Part shown: positions 6,577 through 11,640 of the stretch, piece after piece
Layout: every line of letters starts with the position of its first letter
How positions within the stretch are numbered: the first letter of the stretch is position 1
Assembly: GCA_029879555.1 (NCBI GenBank)
Contig: JAOUQB010000038.1
Location: forward strand, 1 to 11,640
Direction: 5' to 3'
Length of the DNA: 11,640 bases
Origin: Nitrospirota bacterium
GTDB lineage: Bacteria > Nitrospirota > Nitrospiria > Nitrospirales > UBA8639
Position numbers and translations under genes: made by a program
The notes under the pieces: model-generated
What the model saw: only the letters and a program-made list of their open reading frames with translations
What the model was told of the DNA's origin: nothing
Database searches by the model: none

Positions 6577-6602
6577 AAACCCTTTCAGTAAACCCTTTCA
6601 GG
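6577..6602. repeat. 13-bp tandem duplication
   Basis: AAACCCTTTCAGT (6577-6589) is immediately followed by AAACCCTTTCAGG (6590-6602), identical but for the last base. There are only two units. It may be replication slippage; no function is suggested. Confidence 0.75.
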
Positions 6603-6715
6603 GTATAACTTATAATACCAGCACCTGCAAAAATGAAAATTGCTGGTCCGAACTGATGCATGATTGCACAGGCATCCATGTCTAATTTAACGTTTGTCTC
6701 ATTTCATTAAATTAT

Positions 6716-6759
6716 CTTCATGATTCCTTCATGAATGTTTCATGCTGTGGCCCTATACT
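6716..6759 (+). promoter_or_regulatory. OmpR/PhoB-type box and promoter of TPR gene copy 2
   Basis: CTTCAT (6716-6721), CTTCAT (6727-6732) and TTTCAT (6738-6743) are spaced exactly 11 bases apart. A 10-base gap then leads to TATACT (6754-6759), a good -10. No separate -35 hexamer is seen. The geometry is identical to that at 1595-1638 although the spacer bases differ. This fits activation by a response regulator of the OmpR/PhoB family that replaces -35 recognition; phosphate starvation (PhoB) is one candidate signal. Confidence 0.66.
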
Positions 6760-6816
6760 GCTAAGATGTGAGGAGGATTTTTGAAGAACAACAACTTTAA
6801 ACTTGGAGGGTATGTC

Positions 6817-7194
6817 ATGAAGAACGTGTTAACAGTATTAACCATTGTTGGGTGTCTGGTCCTTTCGTCGAATGCCATGGCGGCTGACCCGTTGAGTTTG
6901 CCATCTGGCTCGAATGCGGAGGCCCTGAAGCATAATGAAGAGGGCATGGCTCTTTACAAGGCGGGCAAATACGAGGATGCGCTTAAGCATTTTGATGCCT
7001 CAGAAGATCTTGCACGGACGGCCCAAGTGTATTTCAACGAAGGGTTGACCTATGACCAATTAGGGAAATCGGCAAAAGCCCGAATGCATTTCCAGGAAGC
7101 GCAACGACTGGAGCAAGAACATGCTGTGCACCAGCTGGATTCTCCAATTTCTAAAGCAGAGGTGTTAAAGAAATACCAATTGATGCATAAATAG
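6817..7194 (+). CDS. Small exported TPR protein, copy 2
   Basis: A 125-residue near-duplicate of the protein at 1701-2081, with the same signal peptide (cleavage after AMA22) and the same two TPR units. It differs at SLPS for SLPT, EGMA for EGMV, DLAR for DLER, LDSPISK for LKSPIAT, and at the last few residues. The ATG at 6817 with GGAGGG upstream is shared by both copies. Here a TTG at 6781, itself preceded by AGGAGG, would add twelve residues in frame. Copy 1 has no such start codon and the extension would burden the signal peptide, so I prefer the ATG. The shared DNA begins about 28 bases upstream of the ATG. Promoter geometry and 3' hairpin are also kept, which suggests that both copies are functional. 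Confidence 0.85.
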   Translation: MKNVLTVLTIVGCLVLSSNAMAADPLSLPSGSNAEALKHNEEGMALYKAGKYEDALKHFDASEDLARTAQVYFNEGLTYDQLGKSAKARMHFQEAQRLEQEHAVHQLDSPISKAEVLKKYQLMHK

Positions 7195-7290
7195 TCATTT
7201 CATAGAAGTAAAGGTGGAAATCAATGAAGTAGGAAATGTGCCTCCTCAAAATCACAAAGGCATTTCCTGTTGACGCCTTTGGCGTGCGAA

Positions 7291-7323
7291 TGAGGGTGAG
7301 TTGCTCTAAGTAGCTCACCCTCA
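7291..7323 (+). terminator. 3' hairpin after TPR copy 2
   Basis: TGAGGGTGAG (7291-7300) plus TTGCT pairs with AGTAG plus CTCACCCTCA (to 7323), giving a 15-bp stem with two G-T wobbles and a three-base loop. A smaller hairpin, ACGCC/GGCGT with a TTT loop, precedes it (7273-7285). No T-run follows. The hairpin after copy 1 keeps the GAGTTGCTCT core but has a different outer stem that still pairs, a sign of selection on RNA structure. Confidence 0.5.
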
Positions 7324-7399
7324 CCTGCTCGGCCAAGAATACTGTAATGACAGGTAACGAGTGTAGGGGGGGTTGTATAGCCGTGGCGTATTTGTTTTT

Positions 7400-7828
7400 T
7401 TAGCTTTGGAAGCCTGAGTTTCTTGCATTAGGTTGGAGCTTCTCATTTGTGTGGCAACGACCCGTGGGTGCGTATTCGAGGACAGTTCCTTCCTTAATAT
7501 AGAACATGTTATTGCACATGATCCTGCTGCTTGAGCATCCAATGAACGCGTCTTCGTCAACGAAATCGCCATTGTTGTCTGCTCCCGCCTTGCTAAAGCA
7601 TTCCTGGAAATCATACCCATAGGCATAGTTCCGGATTTCAGTGCCGCTGGCAGTCTTTGTGCGGAACATGGGTGCTGTTTTAAAAAAAGTATGGCTGTCT
7701 AAGACTTCCACAGAGACGTTGGTCCAGGAATCTAAGTCTTGTTGTTGCACGGTTGGCCGGGTAGAGCAGACAGGGGTCAGAAATATTAAGGCCAATACGA
7801 GGAGGATTTGAAGAGAATTCTCCTTCAT
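7400..7828 (-). CDS. Small exported Cys-containing protein, unknown function
   Basis: A 142-residue protein starting with a hydrophobic export signal (LQILLVLALIFLTPVCS). Cys21 follows TPV, an imperfect lipobox, so it may be a lipoprotein or simply secreted. The mature part (SWTNVSVEVLDSHTFFKTAPMF, then TASGTEIRNYAYG, then MCNNMFYIKEGTVLEYAPTGRC) matches my memory of a widespread family of uncharacterised proteins. These share the LD.H.FF, EIRNY, CNN.FYI and EYAPTG..C motifs, with several conserved cysteines likely to form disulfides. No function is known to me. The ATG at 7828 lacks a good upstream ribosome-binding site; a three-codon frame (ATG AAA CAA TGA) overlaps it, which could couple its translation. 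It lies about 170 bases beyond the stop of the barrel gene on the same strand. Confidence 0.7.
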   Translation of the reverse strand: MKENSLQILLVLALIFLTPVCSTRPTVQQQDLDSWTNVSVEVLDSHTFFKTAPMFRTKTASGTEIRNYAYGYDFQECFSKAGADNNGDFVDEDAFIGCSSSRIMCNNMFYIKEGTVLEYAPTGRCHTNEKLQPNARNSGFQS

Positions 7829-7997
7829 TGTTTCATGTTTTGCCCGAACATTCTTATGGCCCCTGTATGGAATAGTTTCACTTGTGTCATTTTCTAAAGG
7901 ACAATTGACCCAGCGGGGTTATGGAATTAGAACAATTGTTGACAATCCGTCGAAACCTCTTCGTTCGAAACGACAAGGATCGTCCTACGATATGTCC

Positions 7998-9143
7998 TTA
8001 AAATGTTACGGCAAGGGAAAACGATCCCAAGGCACCCCGATCATCAAAATCATATCCTCCACCGACATCAAATTGGAATGCCCACAGGCGAATACCTAAA
8101 CCGGCGGTGGGTGTGACCCGTGACTTCGCATCTTCCACGTTTTTGAGCGCTCCGACGCGGAGGAAGACGATATCAAACAGGCCTTGTTCTACGCCTAGGC
8201 TGAGGACGCGGCTTTTGATCCCAGAGACTAGGGTTTTATTCTTCGTCAGGTCGGCATCGAAAGTGACGGTCGTGGCCTCGAATGGAATGAAAGCGACTCC
8301 ACTCCGAACTTGGGGACGTAATTTAAATTTTCCGCCACCAGGAGCCTTGAAGGAGGGTTTGTTGAGATCTTTTCCAACAATGCCAATTTGAAGCCATGAA
8401 ATAGGGTGCACGAGGGCTCCTATGTCGATTCCAAATCTGGTCGATTTTTTTGAATTTTTTAATTCATCGGATATATTAAAGCTATCTTCGGAATCATCCA
8501 CATCGATGCCACGTTTGTACGCCACGCCCTGAATCACTTTTCCTGTGATGCCAAGTGCGACTTTCTTTTCAAAGAGAGCATAGGCATAGGATAACGCGAT
8601 TTGTCTGGCTTCTAAAAAATTGACCTGAAGTTCTCCAGTAATATCCAACTGGCTACCGGAAACAATCGCGGTTAAGGGCGTTGAGGAAAATGAACCGCCC
8701 GTTCCCACATCTGAAATATTGATCCCGACGGAATGCTCTCCCCAATAGCCTTTGGCGTAGAGTCCGGTGGCCGCGAGAGCCGAGAGGGAAGAGCCGTTTA
8801 AGTCATTCAACAGGCTTTGAAGGCGGGCTTGGTTTCCGGCGGAGATATCATTGTCATTAATGTCGTCAATGTCTTCCAATGTCTCACGAATGCCTAAGCG
8901 GTCGATCCCTTGTGCGGAAGCTTGAAACCGGATATCAACCTTCTGGGTCATCGCCAAACCAGCCGGGTTCCAATAGGTGGCTAAGGAATCGGTCGTGACG
9001 GCCACGCCCGCGCCTCCCATTCCCACAGCTCGCGGACCCACAATGACAAATTCCACGGCAAAGCTGCCTGTTGGCAGTCCCAGGATAGATAGACTGGTTA
9101 AAAAAATGAATACAAGTGTGCGGGGCCATACACAATACGTCAT
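7998..9143 (-). CDS. Outer-membrane beta-barrel protein, TraF/FadL-like
   Basis: A 381-residue protein with a signal peptide (residues 1-29, cleavage after SFA) and the N-terminal motif GPRAVGMGGAGVAVTTDSLA followed by TYWNPAGLA. That motif is typical of the FadL/PorV-like superfamily and of proteins annotated as conjugal transfer TraF (TraF_2). The rest is beta-rich with alternating hydrophobic residues, and it ends in phenylalanine (SLAVTF), as outer-membrane barrels do. Despite the TraF label, no conjugation genes are nearby; a transport or secretion-related barrel is more likely, with unknown substrate. The ATG at 9143 has AAGGAAT 8-9 bases upstream. It is divergent from the molybdoenzyme gene with a 177-base gap that must hold both promoters. 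Length is normal and the gene appears intact. Confidence 0.78.
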   Translation of the reverse strand: MTYCVWPRTLVFIFLTSLSILGLPTGSFAVEFVIVGPRAVGMGGAGVAVTTDSLATYWNPAGLAMTQKVDIRFQASAQGIDRLGIRETLEDIDDINDNDISAGNQARLQSLLNDLNGSSLSALAATGLYAKGYWGEHSVGINISDVGTGGSFSSTPLTAIVSGSQLDITGELQVNFLEARQIALSYAYALFEKKVALGITGKVIQGVAYKRGIDVDDSEDSFNISDELKNSKKSTRFGIDIGALVHPISWLQIGIVGKDLNKPSFKAPGGGKFKLRPQVRSGVAFIPFEATTVTFDADLTKNKTLVSGIKSRVLSLGVEQGLFDIVFLRVGALKNVEDAKSRVTPTAGLGIRLWAFQFDVGGGYDFDDRGALGSFSLAVTF

Positions 9144-9212
9144 GGGTTATTCCTTTCTCGTCAAAAGAAACAGGGCAGGAGGTTTTTAGCTCAACACATA
9201 CGTCATATGCAG

Positions 9213-9241
9213 ACCATAGGAAAAATGGTGAATAAGATCAA
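9213..9241 (-). promoter_or_regulatory. Possible promoter of the barrel gene
   Basis: On the minus strand TTGATC (9241-9236) and TATGGT (9218-9213) are 17 bases apart, each matching four of six consensus bases. The position, about 70 bases upstream of the start codon, is reasonable. The match is modest and other AT-rich sites exist in the gap. Confidence 0.3.
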
Positions 9242-9320
9242 GAGAAAAAACCCACACTCGTTTCCCTTAGAGAGATCCAAAGATTGCCTTATCTTGTCAA
9301 TGTGCTGGGAGTAGGGGATA

Positions 9321-10367
9321 ATGCCAGAATCCACGATGCCTATTCTTCGACCCTCTCCATTTTCTCTTCCGGTTTCTCGTCGAGCCCTATTCAAGCTTGG
9401 TGGCCTATTCTCGGCTGGAGCCATATTACCTGGTTGTGACTTGGGGTCGATGTTTGCCGTCCCGCCAAGGGACACGGTCTATTTCACCCCGAATGATAAG
9501 TTTTATACCGTTAATTTCATGGATGCGTCTTATAACTTCACGCGAGACCTTGATGTGGAGCAATGGAAGATGGTGGTGAAAGGTGCCGTCCAAAACCGTC
9601 TGGTGATGAAGTGGCGTGATCTGTTGAACCGAGAATCTTTTGACCAGGCCGTGACCTTGATGTGTATCGATACCCTGCCCGGCGGGACAAGTTTAGGTAC
9701 GGCGATGTGGCGTGGAATCAGGTTGAAAGAACTTCTGAAAGAGGTTGGGGCTGATGACGAGACGGCGCGGGACGTGATCTTTCGTGCGGCGGATGGGTAT
9801 CACGATAGTATTCCATTCGCACGAGCGATGGAAGATGACGTGATGTTGGCCTATTTGATGAATGGAGAAAAGCTGCCGAAGGATCATGGTTTTCCGGTGC
9901 GTCTGATCGTGCCGGGACTCTATGGTATAAAAAATGTGAAATGGATTACTGAAATTGAAGTGTATAACGGGGACTATCAGGGCTATTGGCAACAAAAGGG
10001 TTGGACCGATGATGGCACCATCCATATTTTTTCACGTATTGATAGCCCTGGACATTATCAAGCCTTACAGGGGCAGTCTCAGCGTTTGCGGGGTATTGCC
10101 TTTGGTGGGCCGGAAACGATCCGTGAGGTGCAATTGAGTTTTGATCAAGAAAAGACGTGGGTCTCCGCTGATTTGGAAACGCCACTGTCCCCGTATACGT
10201 GGGTCATTTGGAATTATGATTGGGTGGCCCCTCAGGCGGGAAAGCACATGGTGTCGGTTCGAGCCATTGATGTTCAAGGAAAAATTCAGACGGCTGAGAT
10301 TGCACGTCCACAACCGGCTGGAGCCACAGGGTTACATTCGATTGTGGTCGATGTGTTGAACGTCTAA
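9321..10367 (+). CDS. Tat-exported molybdopterin oxidoreductase, sulfite oxidase family
   Basis: A 348-residue enzyme with a twin-arginine signal (SRRALFKLG, Arg20-Arg21) ending near LPGC39, so it is folded with its cofactor before export and may be lipid-anchored. An oxidoreductase molybdopterin domain (about 75-225) contains the likely molybdenum-ligating cysteine, Cys115, in TLMCIDTLPGG; MWRGIRLKELL and GFPVRLIVPGLYGIKNVKWI follow, all typical of the family. A C-terminal dimerisation domain (about 245-345) has VQLSFDQEKTWVSADL and HMVSVRAIDVQGKIQ. Relatives oxidise sulfite or reduce oxidised substrates; the substrate here is not evident. The residues after the cysteine (IDTLPGG) differ from the AGNR of classical sulfite oxidases and resemble the SNPVGG type. 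No haem partner is adjacent. The ATG at 9321 has GGAG 9 bases upstream; an ATG at 9336 is the alternative. Confidence 0.85.
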   Translation: MPESTMPILRPSPFSLPVSRRALFKLGGLFSAGAILPGCDLGSMFAVPPRDTVYFTPNDKFYTVNFMDASYNFTRDLDVEQWKMVVKGAVQNRLVMKWRDLLNRESFDQAVTLMCIDTLPGGTSLGTAMWRGIRLKELLKEVGADDETARDVIFRAADGYHDSIPFARAMEDDVMLAYLMNGEKLPKDHGFPVRLIVPGLYGIKNVKWITEIEVYNGDYQGYWQQKGWTDDGTIHIFSRIDSPGHYQALQGQSQRLRGIAFGGPETIREVQLSFDQEKTWVSADLETPLSPYTWVIWNYDWVAPQAGKHMVSVRAIDVQGKIQTAEIARPQPAGATGLHSIVVDVLNV

Positions 10368-10368
10368 A

Positions 10369-10435
10369 GGGAATGATGAAAAAACCGCCAGCGACGTTCT
10401 CGCTATTTTGCCGAGCGAATTTTTTGATCATTCCC
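10369..10435. repeat. Palindromic intergenic repeat, short form; possible bidirectional terminator
   Basis: This 67-bp element begins GGGAATGATGAAAAAAC one base after the molybdoenzyme stop codon and ends ATTTTTTGATCATTCCC, so its ends form a nearly perfect 17-bp inverted repeat. Inside is CCGCCAGCGACGTTCTCGC, then ATTTTGCCG, which closely matches the minus strand of the element at 1233-1377. Sitting between two convergent genes, a hairpin with A- and T-runs in its arms could terminate transcription from both sides. Its origin as a repeat is the firmer statement. Confidence 0.7.
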
Positions 10436-10506
10436 GACCGCGACTGTTATTGGATCCTTCAAGGGTTGGGATAGGCAGGTTTTTCTCGAAAAGTTTTTTT
10501 GGTATC

Positions 10507-11640
10507 CTAGGGGGTGGCTGTAGGTTTTTTCGTGGTCGTGCGAATCGACAATTCTTGAAGTTGTTCAGGACTCACAGTGGAGGGCGCATGTGTCATCAGG
10601 CACTGCGCCTTTTGTGTTTTTGGAAACGGAATGGTATCGCGAATCGATTCAGTTTTTCCTAAGAGCATGATCAGTCGATCCAATCCGAGTGCGATCCCTC
10701 CATGAGGTGGTGCGCCAGATTCTAAGGCATTCAACAGAAAACCAAACTTTTCGCGCGCTTCCTCTTTCGCAATTTTCAGTAAGTCAAAGACTTTTTCTTG
10801 AAGGCGTGGAGAATGGATACGGATGCTGCCTCCTCCCAATTCAAAACCGTTCAGCACGAGATCATAGGCTAATGTTTTGGCTTGTAAGGGGTGACTGTCT
10901 AACAACGGAGTGTCTTCCGGATGAGGCGCTGTAAAGGGATGATGGAGAGCCACATGCCGTTGGCTGGCTTCGTCATATTCAAACATGGGGAAATCTACGA
11001 CCCATAAGGGTTCCCATCGAGTTTTATCCACGAGTTGTAATTCTTCGCCAAGCAGCAGCCGCAAACGGCCCAACACTTGGTGGACCACAGGGGCTTGGTC
11101 GGCCACAAAAATAAGTAGATCCCCAGGATTTGCGGAGGGAAGGGCGTTTCGTAGAGCGTCCGTGTTGAGAAATTTGGCAATGGATGAGTCCAATTGTCCG
11201 TCGTCGTTAATTTTAACCCAGGCCAATCCTTTCGCTCCAAATTCTTTGGCCGTATCAATCATATTGTCAATTCGGTTTCTGGTAAAGGCGCCGCCCTTGG
11301 GAATCACGAGTCCTTTGACCATGCCGCCGCTTTCGATGGCACGCCGAAAGACCTGAAAGTCGCAGGTCTTGGCAAAGGCGCTGAGGTCCTGTAGCGGCAG
11401 ATCAAATCGGAGATCAGGCTTGTCATTCCCATAACGACCCATGGCCTCTTCATAGGTCAGACGGGGAAAGGGAGCGGGAAGGTCGATCTGTTTCGTTTCT
11501 TTGAAAATGCGTCTGATTAAGTCTTCAATGAGTTGGATGATATCTTCACGATCCACGAAGGACATCTCAAGGTCGATTTGGGTGAATTCCGGTTGACGAT
11601 CCAGTCGAAGATCTTCATCACGAAAACATCGTGCAATTTG
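10507..11640 (-). CDS. aspS: Aspartyl-tRNA synthetase, C-terminal part
   Basis: The last 377 residues of AspRS, a class II aminoacyl-tRNA synthetase that charges tRNA-Asp in the cytoplasm. The frame runs off the right edge; about 215-220 residues are missing, namely the N-terminal anticodon-binding domain and class II motif 1. At the edge the motif 2 region reads FRDEDLRLDRQPEF. The bacterial GAD insertion follows (LSAFAKTCDFQVFRRAIESG through VADQAPVVHQVLGRLR), then LGGGSIRIHS and motif 3, GIALGLDRLIMLL, with the following IRDTIPFPKTQKAQCLM typical of bacterial AspRS. The C-terminal tail is short, as in other bacterial enzymes. Whether it also charges tRNA-Asn (nondiscriminating) cannot be decided from the part seen. 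The TAG is at 10509-10507, convergent with the molybdoenzyme gene. Confidence 0.95.
   Translation of the reverse strand, partial: QIARCFRDEDLRLDRQPEFTQIDLEMSFVDREDIIQLIEDLIRRIFKETKQIDLPAPFPRLTYEEAMGRYGNDKPDLRFDLPLQDLSAFAKTCDFQVFRRAIESGGMVKGLVIPKGGAFTRNRIDNMIDTAKEFGAKGLAWVKINDDGQLDSSIAKFLNTDALRNALPSANPGDLLIFVADQAPVVHQVLGRLRLLLGEELQLVDKTRWEPLWVVDFPMFEYDEASQRHVALHHPFTAPHPEDTPLLDSHPLQAKTLAYDLVLNGFELGGGSIRIHSPRLQEKVFDLLKIAKEEAREKFGFLLNALESGAPPHGGIALGLDRLIMLLGKTESIRDTIPFPKTQKAQCLMTHAPSTVSPEQLQELSIRTTTKKPTATP

Larger units (their letters stand above)
6191..6715. other. Intergenic stretch without a credible gene
   Basis: The open frames here (plus 6209-6475, minus 6464-6679) have no domain character, no convincing start signal and no visible family resemblance, and I treat them as chance. 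The stretch contains a strong hairpin (6509-6537) and a 13-bp tandem repeat (6577-6602). Its right end grows AT-rich as it approaches the promoter of TPR copy 2. Confidence 0.5.

Noticed and set aside
6464..6679. Minus-strand open frame of 71 codons with a hydrophobic start
   Set aside because: It crosses the strong hairpin and the tandem repeat, lacks a clear ribosome-binding site and resembles no family I know.
7884..8099. Plus-strand open frame of 71 codons at the end of the barrel gene
   Set aside because: It overlaps the 3' end of the barrel gene on the opposite strand and has no domain or start signal.
7998..9143. Possible conjugation locus because of the TraF-like protein
   Set aside because: No other transfer, relaxase or mating-pair genes are present. 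The TraF_2 label covers many outer-membrane barrels unrelated to conjugation.
9294..9322. TTGTCA-17-GATAAT promoter-like pair just before the molybdoenzyme gene
   Set aside because: The -10 would overlap the chosen ATG at 9321 and force use of the ATG at 9336, which has no ribosome-binding site. The GGAG upstream of 9321 supports the longer form, so the match is probably chance.

Overview
The window looks like chromosomal DNA of a Gram-negative, diderm, respiring bacterium, most plausibly from Nitrospirota (Nitrospira-like). That placement rests on remembered resemblance of the intergenic palindromic repeats and the envelope proteins, not on a search, so it is tentative. Several proteins have outer-membrane beta-barrel or lipoprotein signatures and one is a haem c protein. 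The left 330 bases look more GC-rich than the rest by eye.

Layout. (1) 1-349, minus strand: remnant of an IS91-type transposase running off the left edge. (2) 398-1003, minus strand: a type II toxin-antitoxin operon (Phd/YefM antitoxin, RelE/ParE toxin) with a recognisable promoter whose -10 lies inside a palindrome, the probable autoregulatory operator. (3) 1004-1594: no credible gene, but a 145-bp palindromic repeat. (4) 1595-2230: a small exported TPR protein gene with a striking promoter (three TTCAT direct repeats at 11-bp steps, then a -10 hexamer) and a 3' hairpin. (5) 2423-3112: a VIT1/CCC1-type iron/manganese transporter. (6) 3350-6190: a tight three-gene cluster of envelope proteins: a lipoprotein with a SHOCT-like tail, a monohaem cytochrome-porin fusion of Cyc2-like architecture, and a small exported protein. 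(7) 6191-6715: no credible gene, one strong hairpin and a short tandem repeat. (8) 6716-7323: a second copy of the TPR gene with the same promoter architecture and 3' hairpin. (9) 7400-9143, minus strand: a small exported Cys-containing protein and a TraF/FadL-like outer-membrane barrel. (10) 9321-10367: a Tat-exported molybdopterin enzyme of the sulfite oxidase family, divergent from the barrel gene. (11) 10369-10435: a shortened copy of the palindromic repeat. (12) 10507 to the right edge, minus strand: the C-terminal two thirds of aspartyl-tRNA synthetase.

How it may work together. Most of the window concerns the cell envelope and periplasm. The cytochrome-porin cluster suggests electron transfer across the outer membrane; its substrate cannot be read from sequence. 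The two TPR genes appear to be duplicates controlled by the same OmpR/PhoB-family response regulator, because the spaced TTCAT cores and their distance to the -10 are kept while the bases between them have diverged. This shared regulatory architecture, and the palindromic repeat family present in long and internally deleted forms, are the most notable signals. I found no rRNA, tRNA, CRISPR array or replication origin.
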